A stretch of DNA of 64,000 bases, from the NCBI GenBank assembly GCA_963696675.1, contig CAVOLM010000038.1, positions 1-64,000 of the forward strand, written 5' to 3'. How positions within the stretch are numbered: position 1 is the stretch's first letter; each line of letters starts with the position of its first letter. Under the pieces are notes generated by a model, which was given only the letters and a program-made list of their open reading frames with translations, was not told where the DNA came from and did no database searches. Positions 16,435-26,142 of this stretch are shown here, in pieces. The translations under genes were made by a program, and so were the position numbers. This DNA comes from DATBVX01 sp963696675 (lineage in GTDB: Bacteria > Pseudomonadota > Gammaproteobacteria > Steroidobacterales > Steroidobacteraceae).

Positions 16435-17328
16435 ATGAAGCGCATTTTTCTGCTCATCGTCACCAACATTGCTGTGATGGTGCTCCTGACCCTCGTGGTA
16501 CACGCGCTGGGTCTGGATCGGTACCTCTACGCACAGGGTTACAGCGTCGGGGGGCTACTGGCATTCGCTGCGGTGTTCGGATTCGGCGGCGCGTTCATTT
16601 CGCTTGCCCTGTCCAAGTGGACCGCAAAGCGACTGATGGGCGTGCAGGTCATCGCTCAACCCCGCACCGCGGGAGAATCGTGGCTGCTCAACACCGTGAA
16701 GCAGCATGCTGACCGGGCGGGCATCAGCATGCCCGAAGTGGGCGTGTTCGAGTCGCCGGAGATGAATGCATTCGCCACCGGCGCACGTCGCAACAGCGCG
16801 CTGGTCGCGGTGAGCACCGGCCTGCTGAATGGCATGGAGCAGAAGGAGGCCGAGGCCGTCCTTGGTCACGAGATCACGCACGTCGCCAACGGCGACATGG
16901 TGACGCTGACGCTGATTCAGGGCGTCGTGAACACCTTCGTCATCTTCCTGGCGCGCATCATCGGCAACTTCGTCGACCGGGCCGTGTTTCGTAACGAGAA
17001 TGGTCGCGGCATTGCTTACATCGCCACCGTCATCGTGGCTGAGATCGTGCTCGGCCTCTTTGCCAGCATGATCGTCATGTGGTTCTCGCGCCAGCGCGAG
17101 TTTCGCGCCGATGCGGGCGGAGCTCAACTGGCGGGTACGAGCAACATGATCGGGGCCCTGGAGCGGCTGAAGATCGAACAGCAGCGTCGTCAACCTGCGG
17201 GACTGCCGGCGCAGATCGCGGCGTTCGGTATTACCGCCGGCGTTCCACACGGCTTCAAGCGGCTGTTCATGAGCCATCCGCCGCTGGATGAACGCATCAC
17301 CGCGCTTCAGGCTGCTCAACCTCGCTGA
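16435..17328 (+). CDS. htpX: Membrane zinc protease HtpX
   Basis: A 297-residue M48 metalloprotease of the inner membrane that helps degrade misfolded membrane proteins under heat or envelope stress. Two N-terminal membrane helices, then the catalytic HEITHVANGD zinc site, two more membrane helices, and a downstream glutamate in REFRADAGGA. The protein end SHPPLDERITAL is typical. The 218-base divergent region to cbpA would suit shared stress control, but I cannot point to a convincing heat-shock promoter. Confidence 0.95.
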   Translation: MKRIFLLIVTNIAVMVLLTLVVHALGLDRYLYAQGYSVGGLLAFAAVFGFGGAFISLALSKWTAKRLMGVQVIAQPRTAGESWLLNTVKQHADRAGISMPEVGVFESPEMNAFATGARRNSALVAVSTGLLNGMEQKEAEAVLGHEITHVANGDMVTLTLIQGVVNTFVIFLARIIGNFVDRAVFRNENGRGIAYIATVIVAEIVLGLFASMIVMWFSRQREFRADAGGAQLAGTSNMIGALERLKIEQQRRQPAGLPAQIAAFGITAGVPHGFKRLFMSHPPLDERITALQAAQPR

Positions 17329-17351
17329 CACGCGGCAAGATCTGAACCATC

Positions 17352-17380
17352 ACGCGCAGGCCCTTGTTGGGTCTGCGCGT
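17352..17380. terminator. Strong hairpin downstream of htpX
   Basis: ACGCGCAGGCCC and GGGTCTGCGCGT pair over twelve positions (one G-T) around a five-base loop. A short pyrimidine run CCTTCTT follows. It lies 23 bases after the htpX stop, so it probably ends that transcript. Confidence 0.65.
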
Positions 17381-17418
17381 CCTTCTTGCAGGTACCCGGG
17401 CACAGGCAAGATTCCGCC

Positions 17419-18864
17419 ATGTCCCACACGCAGATTTCCGCCTCCGTCCTGAGCCGGCTCAAGTCCGCGGTCAGCGCGGGCGGTGTGATCGAGCAAGCCG
17501 GGCAGGTCGAGCCGTTCGTTCACGATTTCCGACATCTTTTCTCCGGCCGAACTCCTCTCGTCCTCCTGCCTGACAGCACTGCGCAGGTCGCGAGCGTCGT
17601 CCGCATCTGTGCTGAGCACGGGATCGGAATCGTTCCTCACGGCGGCAACACCAGCTATTGCGGTGGAGCGACTCCGGATGCGAGTGGCTCGCAGATCGTG
17701 CTCGCGCTGAAGCGCATGCACCGTGTTCGCAAGGTCGCGCCGCTCGACTACGCGATCACCGTCGAATCCGGCTGCGTTCTGGCGGATGTGCAAGCCGCTG
17801 CGGATGCAGTCGACAGGCTGTTTCCGTTGAGTCTCGGCTCCGAAGGCTCGTGCCAGATCGGAGGGAACCTCGCGACGAACGCCGGCGGCACCGCGGTCCT
17901 GCGCTACGGAATGATGCGCGACCTGGTGCTGGGTCTGGAAGTCGTGCTCGCCGACGGGCGAGTGCTCGACGTGCTGAAGGATCTGCGCAAGGACAACACC
18001 GGCTACGACTTACGGCACCTTTTCATCGGCAGCGAGGGCACGCTCGGAATCATCACCGCCGCGTCCCTCAAGCTGTTTCCGAAGCCCGCCGAGATTGCAA
18101 CCGCGATCGTTGCGGTGCGTGACCCGGCGGCGGCGGTGGAGCTACTCGCAACAGTGCGCACCACGAGCGGTGATACGGTCACGACCTTCGAGCTCATCCC
18201 GAGACTGGCGGTGGATCTCACCGTCCGGCACATCAGCGGCGTTAGCGATCCGCTGGACCGGCGCCACGAATGGTATGTGCTGGTGGAGTTGACGTCCGCG
18301 CGTCCGGATTGCGCTCTTGCGAATGCGCTGGAAACCGCCCTCGCCCAAGGCATCGAGAGCGGACTGGTGCTCGATGCCGCCATCGCCTCGAGCTTGCGAC
18401 AACGGGAGGCGCTGTGGCGCATGCGCGAATCGATCCCGGAGGCGCAGCGCCACGCCGGCGGCAGCATCAAGCATGATGTTTCATTGCCGATCAGTGCCCT
18501 CGCCGAATTCATCACGCGCGGCGGCGAGTGGATCGCAAAGCACGTCCCCGACGGGCAACTCATCGCCTACGGTCATCTGGGCGACGGAAACCTGCATTTC
18601 AATATCCAGCAGCGAGACAGCACCGACGTGAAAGTATTCCTGGCGCGCGCTTCCGAGACGCAGCGAGCGATCCACGACCTGGTGGCGGCGCTGCGCGGCA
18701 GTTTCAGCGCCGAGCATGGCATCGGGCAACTCAGGGTAGGAGAGCTCGAACGCTACAAGGATCCAGTCGCCCTCGCACTCATGCGCGAGCTCAAACGGAC
18801 ACTCGATCCACTCGGGATTCTGAATCCGGGAAAGGTGCTGAGAAGCGAATTGCGGACGGCCTGA
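17419..18864 (+). CDS. FAD-linked D-2-hydroxyacid dehydrogenase (D-2-hydroxyglutarate type)
   Basis: A 481-residue flavoenzyme of the FAD-binding-4 / FAD-oxidase-C group. The FAD site is VPHGGNTSYCGGATP with LGSEGSCQIGGNLATNAGG. Metal and substrate residues of the group are in YGHLGDGNLHFNI and the closing motif is FSAEHGIGQLR then LNPGKVLRSE. This group oxidises D-2-hydroxyglutarate, D-lactate or related acids and passes electrons to ETF or quinones. The exact substrate is not decided. It stands alone between two palindromic sites. Confidence 0.88.
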   Translation: MSHTQISASVLSRLKSAVSAGGVIEQAGQVEPFVHDFRHLFSGRTPLVLLPDSTAQVASVVRICAEHGIGIVPHGGNTSYCGGATPDASGSQIVLALKRMHRVRKVAPLDYAITVESGCVLADVQAAADAVDRLFPLSLGSEGSCQIGGNLATNAGGTAVLRYGMMRDLVLGLEVVLADGRVLDVLKDLRKDNTGYDLRHLFIGSEGTLGIITAASLKLFPKPAEIATAIVAVRDPAAAVELLATVRTTSGDTVTTFELIPRLAVDLTVRHISGVSDPLDRRHEWYVLVELTSARPDCALANALETALAQGIESGLVLDAAIASSLRQREALWRMRESIPEAQRHAGGSIKHDVSLPISALAEFITRGGEWIAKHVPDGQLIAYGHLGDGNLHFNIQQRDSTDVKVFLARASETQRAIHDLVAALRGSFSAEHGIGQLRVGELERYKDPVALALMRELKRTLDPLGILNPGKVLRSELRTA

Positions 18865-18885
18865 ACAGGCGTTTCAAACACCTGT
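18865..18885. promoter_or_regulatory. 21-bp near-perfect palindrome
   Basis: ACAGGCGTTTCAAACACCTGT is symmetric about its centre except for one base pair. It begins directly after the stop codon of the dehydrogenase. A central single base makes a tight RNA hairpin unlikely, so a protein-binding site is an option, as is a weak terminator. No T run follows. Confidence 0.35.
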
Positions 18886-19006
18886 GCAACGAATCGAGCC
18901 GACATAATCCACGCTCCTTACTTCTTAGCGCCCGCCGGATTTGGGGGCCCGCGGCAGAGGCCCTCAAGACGCACTTGCCTGTGCTGCCCCATTGCGCGAG
19001 AATATA

Positions 19007-19025
19007 AATGAGAATTATTCTTATT
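19007..19025. promoter_or_regulatory. Fur box upstream of tonB
   Basis: AATGAGAATTATTCTTATT is a 19-base palindrome with one mismatched pair, matching the known proteobacterial Fur site. It sits 16 bases before the tonB start, where bound Fur-Fe2+ would block transcription, so tonB should be induced when iron is scarce. Confidence 0.85.
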
Positions 19026-19041
19026 CGCATAGCTGCGTCAC

Positions 19042-19698
19042 ATGATCCTGCGTGGACTGACAAATCAAGGCGAATATAGCCGGCCCACCGCGGCAAGCCG
19101 CTGCGTCATCGGCTTCGCAATCGCCGCGCTACATGTGGCGACGATTTACGGACTCGCACATCTGAATCCGGCATCAAACGTCCACGAGCCGTCCCGGCCC
19201 GTCGAAGTGATGATCCTCTCGAGCGCCGTCGCCGACACACCTCCCCCGCTGCCTGTCGTCAGGCTCGAGGACATTCGGCCGGAGATCGCGCAGCCCATCC
19301 TGCCGAATAGCGAATTCCCTGAGCCTGAAACCCCGACGAATGCCATCACCCTGGTGTCAGCGGTCCAGGAGCCTCCGGCTGCGGTGAACTCGGTCGGCAC
19401 GACCGCTTTCGTCAGCGAAGTCGAGTACCTGCGCGCTCCATCGCCGCAATATCCGCCGGTCTCGAAACGATTGCACGAGCAAGGCGTCGTGTTGCTGCGC
19501 GTCCTGATCGACATCGACGGGCGCGCGCTGCGCGTCGAAGTCGAACAGTCGAGCGGCTTCGAGCGCCTCGATGCAGAAGCGCGCAATGCTGTGCGGCGCG
19601 CCCGCTTCAAGCCGTGGACCGAAAACGGTCGCGCCCGACAGGCGGTCGTGCTGGTGCCCATCGAGTTCGGACTCGGCAATCGCACTTCGACCGGCTGA
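19042..19698 (+). CDS. tonB: Energy transducer TonB
   Basis: A 218-residue periplasmic protein anchored by one helix (about residues 22-42, VIGFAIAALHVATIYGLAHL). A proline-rich spacer follows (PPPLPVVRLEDIRPEIAQP). The C-terminal TonB domain runs from about residue 130, with PQYPPVSKRLHEQGVVLLRV, QSSGFERLDAEARNAVRRARFKPW and VLVPIEFGL. It transmits proton-motive force to outer-membrane receptors such as the one near 61-63 kb. exbB/exbD are not adjacent. A Fur box overlaps its promoter region. Confidence 0.93.
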   Translation: MILRGLTNQGEYSRPTAASRCVIGFAIAALHVATIYGLAHLNPASNVHEPSRPVEVMILSSAVADTPPPLPVVRLEDIRPEIAQPILPNSEFPEPETPTNAITLVSAVQEPPAAVNSVGTTAFVSEVEYLRAPSPQYPPVSKRLHEQGVVLLRVLIDIDGRALRVEVEQSSGFERLDAEARNAVRRARFKPWTENGRARQAVVLVPIEFGLGNRTSTG

Positions 19699-19921
19699 GC
19701 CTTTCGCCACCGTTGTTGCATCGGCGTGCGTGCCTGAACGCGCGGACAGCGTCGATCCGCGGACTTCCTTCACAACTCCTGCACAAGCGGGCGTGACTCG
19801 GCTTCTGCGCATCGCTGGCCGCTCAGCGGTACCTGTGCAAGAATCCGCGCCACTCGCGACCTCCTTCAACGCCGGCGGATTGCCACTATTGTCTGCGCGT
19901 CGAGCTCGAGAAGAACTACAA

Positions 19922-20851
19922 ATGCCGGGCTTGGGGGCGCTCCAGCGGTTCATTTTGATCCTGCTTGCAGCACTGCCTGTGCTGCAATCCTGTACACGCC
20001 ACGCGCCTGAACCGCCCAAGCCCGCCGTCGAGGCAACGCTCGCCGATGGCGTCGAGCGCAGCGTGCCTTCCGCGGATCGAGTCCCGATTCGTTACCGTGT
20101 GCTCGGCACGGGTGAACCCGCGCTGATCTTCATCCATGGCTGGAGCTGCGACAGCACGTATTGGGATGCGCAACTTGATGCATTCTCGAAGCACTACACG
20201 GTCGTCACGCTGGATCTCGCAGGCCACGGCGACTCGGGTACGGCGCGGGCCCACTGGACCATGGATGCGTTCGGCGATGATGTCGTGTCGGTGGTGCAGC
20301 AGATTCCCAACCGGCAGCTCGTGCTCGTCGGTCATTCGACGGGCGGAGCGGTTGCGCTGGAAGCCGCGCGCAGACTCAAGGGCAGAGTCATCGGCATCGT
20401 TGGCGTGGATACATTCGGCAACATCGGCTCACCCCAACCCACGCCACAAGAGCTCGAAGCTCGCCTGGCGCCGTTGCGGCGCGATTTTCCGGCCGCGATG
20501 CGCGACTACGTCACACACCACTTCTTTACCCCGCGTTCCAATCCCGAGCTCGTACAGCGCATCGCTGACGACATGGCTTCGCAGCCGCCCGGCATTGCCA
20601 TCGGGACGCTGATCGGAATGAGCAACATGAACTACTCGGCGGCGCTCGGCGATATCAGTGTGCCGATCGTAGCGATCAATTCCGACCGGCTGCCAACGAT
20701 TGTGGATCGCATTCGCCTGCATGCGCCTACCTTCCGACTCAAGCTGATGCCAGGAGCCGGGCATTTCCTGATGATCGAGGACCCGGTGCGCTTCAATGCG
20801 CTGCTCGAACAGACTGTGCAGGAACTGACACAACCATCCGCGCGGAACTGA
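19922..20851 (+). CDS. Alpha/beta hydrolase lipoprotein
   Basis: A 309-residue protein with a lipoprotein signal (hydrophobic segment ending LQSC near residue 23) and an alpha/beta hydrolase fold. The oxyanion loop HGWSCDSTYWD, the nucleophile elbow GHSTGG and the late histidine in GAGHFLMIEDP are present, so it should be catalytically active. ATG 19922 is chosen because it starts the signal peptide; the frame is open upstream but without protein-like sequence. The role may be an esterase or lactonase facing the periplasm. The 220 bases before it show no feature I recognise. Confidence 0.82.
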   Translation: MPGLGALQRFILILLAALPVLQSCTRHAPEPPKPAVEATLADGVERSVPSADRVPIRYRVLGTGEPALIFIHGWSCDSTYWDAQLDAFSKHYTVVTLDLAGHGDSGTARAHWTMDAFGDDVVSVVQQIPNRQLVLVGHSTGGAVALEAARRLKGRVIGIVGVDTFGNIGSPQPTPQELEARLAPLRRDFPAAMRDYVTHHFFTPRSNPELVQRIADDMASQPPGIAIGTLIGMSNMNYSAALGDISVPIVAINSDRLPTIVDRIRLHAPTFRLKLMPGAGHFLMIEDPVRFNALLEQTVQELTQPSARN

Positions 20852-20864
20852 GCGCGATCCCGGA

Positions 20865-22199
20865 GTGCCGCAAGTGGCCGACCCAATCGCCTCCCATTTG
20901 CCACGCCGCCTGGGGCTCTGGACCTCGACCGCGCTGGTGGTGGGCATCACGATCGGCAGCGGAATCTTTCGCGTTCCGAGCAGCATTGCGCAAAGCATCG
21001 ACTCGGTCGGCACGATCGCGCTGCTCTGGATCCTGGGCGGCATCCTCTCGCTGTGCCTCGCACTGTCGCTGTCGGAGCTGGCGTCGATGTTTCCGCGCCC
21101 CGGAGGGACTTTTGTATTCCTGCGCGAGGCCTACGGACCAGTGGTGGCGTTCCTGTTCGGGTGGACGTTCCTGCTGATCAATCCGGCTTCCTGGGCCGGC
21201 ATCTCGCTCATCTTCGCGGAGTATCTCGGGCACTTCGTGCCACTCGATGCCGCGGAAAAACGCTGGGTCGCTGGGGCCTTGATCGGCCTCATCACCTTCG
21301 CCAACTATCGATCCGTGACCCTTGCCGCCGCGGTTCAGAACGTCTCCACCAGTGCGAAGGCGCTCGCACTGCTGGCCCTCGCGGTCGCAATCTTTGCACT
21401 GGGCAAAGGCTCCGACGGCGCCCTGGCGGCGCCCATACACCTCAATGTTTCGAACTGGGGCGCATTCGGCGTTGCGCTCATCGGCGTGTTGTTCACGTAC
21501 GAAGGCGCCGCGGCATTCTGCGCCTTGTCGGGCGAGGTTCGGGACCCGGCACGCAACCTGCCGCGTGCCCTGCTGTACGGGGTTGCCCTGGTCACCGCAC
21601 TTTATTTGCTCGTAAACGCGGCTTACCTGTACGTCCTGCCGATCGACGCGCTGAAGAACTCCTCACTGGTCGCGGCAGATGCCATGACGCGCGTCGCAGG
21701 ACATTCCGCCGCGAGCCTCATCTCTGCCCTGGTCATGCTCTCGACATTCGGAGCAGTCGCAGCCACGGCCATCGCGGACCCGCGAGTGTTCTATTCAATG
21801 GCGCGGGAGGGACTCTTCTTCCAGGCGCTCGGCAAGGTGCATCCGCGCTGCGAGACACCGCATGTCGCAGTCCTGGTCGCGGGCGTGATCGCGATCGTGT
21901 ATGTCTCGCTGCGAAACTTCGATCAGCTCATTGCCACTTTCATACTCGGATTGTGGCCGTTCTACGCGCTGGCGGTGCTCGGGGTGATCGTGCTGCGGTT
22001 CAGGCAACCTCAGACGCCGCGGACCTACCGGACGTGGGGCTATCCTGTGGTGCCGCTGGTGTTCGTCGCGGCGGCCATCCTGGTGCTCGCGAACTCTTTT
22101 CTCGAGCAGCGTGCGATTTCGCTCCTCAACGTGGCCATATCCTTGAGCGGAATTCCGGTTTATTTTGTCTGGCGTGCATTCACCCGCCCGAAGCATTGA
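20865..22199 (+). CDS. APC family amino acid permease
   Basis: A 444-residue transporter with about twelve membrane helices. The first helix has the APC ion/amino-acid loop GITIGSGIFRVPSSIA. Helix 2 continues ALSLSELASMFPRPGG and helix 6 carries FTYEGAAAFCALSGEV. It begins 14 bases after the hydrolase with GTG at 20865 or GTG at 20874; no ATG fits. The substrate is not decided by sequence; it belongs to the amino acid/polyamine exchanger branch. Confidence 0.85.
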   Translation: MPQVADPIASHLPRRLGLWTSTALVVGITIGSGIFRVPSSIAQSIDSVGTIALLWILGGILSLCLALSLSELASMFPRPGGTFVFLREAYGPVVAFLFGWTFLLINPASWAGISLIFAEYLGHFVPLDAAEKRWVAGALIGLITFANYRSVTLAAAVQNVSTSAKALALLALAVAIFALGKGSDGALAAPIHLNVSNWGAFGVALIGVLFTYEGAAAFCALSGEVRDPARNLPRALLYGVALVTALYLLVNAAYLYVLPIDALKNSSLVAADAMTRVAGHSAASLISALVMLSTFGAVAATAIADPRVFYSMAREGLFFQALGKVHPRCETPHVAVLVAGVIAIVYVSLRNFDQLIATFILGLWPFYALAVLGVIVLRFRQPQTPRTYRTWGYPVVPLVFVAAAILVLANSFLEQRAISLLNVAISLSGIPVYFVWRAFTRPKH

Positions 22200-22214
22200 G
22201 CGCGGCTCACGAGC

Positions 22215-22814
22215 ATGAGTCGATCTATGAATCTCGCGCACCCCGCGTCCCAGCGGCGCTCGCGTGGCCTGTCATTGCCGATCCAGACGCAACGTCTCTC
22301 GCTGCGGGAATTCGGCAGCGGGGATCTGGATGCCTTGTGTGGTCTGGTGTGCGACCGGCGCGTGACACGCTACATGTTCTACATGCCGGGCGCGCGATGT
22401 GATGCCGAGGGGTATCTGCAGCGTGCAGTGACTTACCAGAACGAACGTCCGCGCGCCGTCTGGGAACTGGCCATTGCGGACCTGGCGGGTGGTGAGTTGC
22501 TCGGCTCGTGCAACCTCACGCTGATGGCCGCAGGCGAAGCAGACCTCGGCTACATGCTGCGGCGGGACGCCTGGGGTCGCGGATTGGGGACGGAGACTGC
22601 ATTCGCCCTCATCGAAGCGGGCTTCAGCCAACTGGGTCTCGCGCGGATCATCTCGACCGTCGATGTACGCAACACTGCGTCGATCCGGGTTCTCGAAAAG
22701 ACTGGCCTGCGGTGGGAAGCCACCTACCGAAAGCTACGTAAGATCCGCGGCGAGTGGCGCGATTGCCATCTCTTTACCCTGTCTCGCGAGGCCTGGTCGG
22801 CCGGAATCCGCTAG
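22215..22814 (+). CDS. GNAT family N-acetyltransferase (RimJ-like)
   Basis: A 199-residue acetyltransferase. It has the RimJ/RimL-type start (IQTQRLSLREFGSGDLDAL), the acetyl-CoA loop RRDAWGRGLGTETAFALI and the family ending VRNTASIRVLEKTGLRWE. It may modify a ribosomal protein, another amine or an antibiotic; the substrate is unknown. It starts 16 bases after the permease. Confidence 0.85.
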   Translation: MSRSMNLAHPASQRRSRGLSLPIQTQRLSLREFGSGDLDALCGLVCDRRVTRYMFYMPGARCDAEGYLQRAVTYQNERPRAVWELAIADLAGGELLGSCNLTLMAAGEADLGYMLRRDAWGRGLGTETAFALIEAGFSQLGLARIISTVDVRNTASIRVLEKTGLRWEATYRKLRKIRGEWRDCHLFTLSREAWSAGIR

Positions 22815-22936
22815 GATACCCCGCACGGATTTCGGGGGCGCGACTGTGCCTCGTGAAACCAGTGCAGAACTTTCCTAAGCACAAAGGCCGATTGCGCCAG
22901 CAACGGTCCGGGTTACACCCTTGCGCCGGGGCTCCC

Positions 22937-25900
22937 ATGAAGTTCTTGCCGCGCATTTTCACCCGATGGGTGTTCTGGGTCGCCGTGGCCGGCGCATTCG
23001 CCCTCTATACGGCCGTGGGCTTTCTGCTCATGCCACGTCTGGTCCAGTCCCAGATTCGTAGCAACATCGCGAAGACCTACCACCGCGTCGCCCAGGTCGG
23101 CGAAGTCCGGTTCAACCCATTCACGTTCGTCCTCGAGATCGACAATTTTGCATTGCCTGACATCGACGGGCGGCCGATGCTGCAATTCGCACGCCTGCAC
23201 ATCGATTTCCAGCTGAAATCAATTCTGCAGGCGCGCGCTGTCCTACCAGTCGATCGCGCTCGATGCACCGGCCGCACTGGTCGTGGTGCGTCCGGACGGA
23301 AGACTCAATCTCGCCGACCTGGCACCGCCGGAGCCGCAGACCAGGACCGCAGAACCACCCAAGGAGGACGAGGACCTGCCGCGTCTGTTCATCGAGGCAT
23401 TCATCGTCAACAACGGCCGGATCGATTTCGAGGACCAGAGCCGGCCTTCACGATTTGCGACCGCGCTCAAGCCTATTACCTTCACCCTGCGCAATTTCAG
23501 CACGTTCGGCACCGGCGACAATGCCTACCGCCTCGAGGCCGAATCGGTACTGGGAGAGCGCCTTTCCTGGCGTGGACGTCTGAATGCCAAACCAGTGAAC
23601 TCGAGCGGCGAGTTCGCGTTCACGAACATCCATGCGGAAACGGTGTGGGACTACATCCGCGACGCGGTGGCCTTCGAGGTACCGGCGGGAACCTTCGACC
23701 TGACCGGTAGCTACACATTTTCACTCGCCCGCACTCCGGTGGATCTGAACATCGTCGGCAGCGAGATGAAGCTCAACGGGCTCGTGGTACGCCCTAAGAA
23801 TTCCACGGTTGATGACGTCACGTTGGGCGAGCTGACGATTCGCGATGCGCGCGTGAGCGTGGCGGATCGGCGCGTCACTGTGGCCGACATCTCCTCGACG
23901 GGCGGGAAGATCCTGAGTTGGCTCGAACCCGACGGGACGTTCAGTCTTTCGCGCCTCGCAGGCACCGATACGGCGACGCAGGCCCCAGCTCCACCAGCGG
24001 AGCCGACGCCCGCGCCCGCCGCCCAGACGGCGCCCGCCCAAGCTGCGCCCACCAGGATTGCCCCCACGAAGACTGCGCCGGCGAAGGGTGACCGTGATTG
24101 GCAGATCGCATTGCCTCAGGTGCAGATTTCCGCACTCGAGGTCGCCTTCGAGGACCGCGGCGTCAAGCCCGTCGTACCGATCAAGGTCGCGCCTATCGAT
24201 GTGAAGTTGACGGGCTACGACAGTGCGAAATCAGGTCCGGTGACGCTCGAAGCCCAGATTGGTATCGATGAGGAGGGCAAGTTGAGCGCGCGAGGCACCG
24301 TTGATCCAGACACCCTGGTCAGCGCGCTCGACGTGGAGATCAAGAGCATCGATCTGCGCACTGCCCAACCATACATCGCGCGCGTGACGGACATGACCCT
24401 CCTGTCCGGCAAGCTCGGTGCCAAGGGAAAGCTCGGGGTTACGACGGGATGAGGCCGATTCCCTGCAAGCGGCCTACGCCGGCACGCTCGAGGTTGCCAA
24501 GCTTCGAACCATCGACAACGCGCTGGAGCAGGACTTCATTCGCTGGGATCAGCTCGTTGCGACTGGCATCGACTACGACGGCGCTCACTCGCACCTCATC
24601 ATCAAGCAGATTGCCGCGCGCCGGCCTTACGCGCGCGTGATCATCGCCTCGAACGGAACCATCAATATCACCGAGATCCTCAGGCCCGCCAGCGCCCCTG
24701 CGTCGGGCGATAACGCCGCAGCGGCAGCGAAGACGGCGGAGCCCTCGAAGCCGGCAGCCCCCTTCGATGTGCGCATCGGACTCGTGCGCATCGACAAGGG
24801 ATCAGCCAATTTCGCCGACTTCACGCTGCGACCGAACTTCGCTACCGGAATCCAGGAATTGTCCGGCACGGTCACCGGCTTGTCGTCGAAGCCGGATTCG
24901 CGCGCCAAGGTGGATCTGGACGGCAAGGTCGATGCGTATGCACCGATGACGATCGACGGAGAAGTGAACTATCTCAGCGCCGATTCCTACACCGACCTCA
25001 AGCTGGCTTTCGACAACATGGAGCTCACGACCTTCACGCCCTACTCCGGCAAGTTCGCGGGGTATCGCATCGAAAAAGGCAAGCTCTCGGTGCGCCTCGC
25101 TTACAAGATCGAGAATCGCAAGCTCGATGCGCAACACAAGGTGATACTGAACCAATTGCAGCTCGGCGAGCGCGTCGAGAGCAAGGATGCGACCAAGCTT
25201 CCGGTGAAACTTGCCATTGCGTTGCTGAAGGATCGCAACGGCGTCATCGATCTGGATCTGCCCGTGACCGGAACTCTCGATGATCCAAAATTCCGGCTCG
25301 GGCCATTGATCTGGAAAATCGTCGTCAACCTGGTCACCAAGATCGTCACGGCGCCGTTCGCGTTGATCGGCAAGCTCTTCGGCGGCGGCGATCAAGTCAA
25401 CCAGCTGCAGTTTGCCGCGGGAAGCAGTGAGCCGCAGGGAGAAAGCATGGCCCGCATCGAATCGGTCGGCAAAGCGATGCGTGAGCGGCCAGGGCTGCAG
25501 CTCGAGGTGCCCGTCACAGTCAACCCGACACTCGATGGCCCCTTTCTGAAGAAGAATGAGCTCGATGAGCGGCTCGTGGCGATCAAGCGACGTGAGCTGC
25601 TGGCGAAACGCAAACCGGTTGATGACCTCGATGCCAGCGTGCTGGAGGATCGCCAGGAGTACTGGCGCTTGCTGCACGAGTACGACAAGGACGCTGCCTT
25701 CCTTCCGGAGGCGAGCAAGGAAAAAGGGCGCAAGGCGGACAAGCCGCCAGAGCCGGAGATACTCGAGGCGGAGATCACGACCCTGCAGGATCTCGCGCTA
25801 CCAACCATCGAGGTACCCGACACCGACCTCGCGGACCTCGGTAAGGCACGTGCGCAAAAGGTTCAGGACCTGTTGCTGAGCGCAGGGGATATCGAGCCGG

Positions 25901-25977
25901 GTCGGCTTTTCATCATCAATGCCGGCCCGGCGCCGACTGAGGGCGAGCTCGTGCGCATGGAGCTCTCGATGCGCTGA
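22937..25977 (+). CDS. DUF748 / AsmA-like envelope protein (two frame breaks)
   Basis: About 1,013 residues across three frames. The N-terminus (MKFLPRIFTRWVFWVAVAGA) is a single membrane anchor. The rest is a repeated beta-rich body typical of DUF748 proteins, which are related to AsmA and proposed to span the periplasm and carry lipids or affect outer-membrane assembly. A Pro/Ala-rich linker lies near 23985-24090. Breaks at about 23240 and 24438 are each repaired by removing one base, the second turning an apparent stop (GVTTG) into continuous sequence. The last 180 residues contain a charged region ending with an OmpA-like helix. Confidence 0.82.
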
Positions 25978-25986
25978 TCAAGCACC

Positions 25987-26142
25987 TTACCAGCCGCTCT
26001 CTTCGTCCTCCTCGGATTCCTGGGCGGGTGGATGATTCCGCTTCGGGATCGGCGGCTGCATGTTCGCGGTCCGGCGCAGGAGCAGCAGCCCGCCGACCAC
26101 GATGCCAAGGACCAGGGCAAAGACCAGGATTGCGCGCAGCAT
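25987..26142 (-). CDS. 51-residue single-helix membrane protein
   Basis: A short gene whose ATG overlaps the tesB stop (TGATG), so it is translated by coupling. The N-terminal half is one membrane helix (MLRAILVFALVLGIVVGGLL); next comes RRTANMQPPIPK, and the tail is acidic (ESEEDEESGW). The helix followed by a TANM segment resembles the small DUF2897-type proteins of gammaproteobacteria, but I hold this loosely. Function unknown. Confidence 0.65.
   Translation of the reverse strand: MLRAILVFALVLGIVVGGLLLLRRTANMQPPIPKRNHPPAQESEEDEESGW

Noticed and set aside
21053..22402. 449-codon plus-strand frame overlapping the permease
   Set aside because: Composition is Arg/Ala/Gly-rich without motifs; the permease frame has twelve helices and family motifs.
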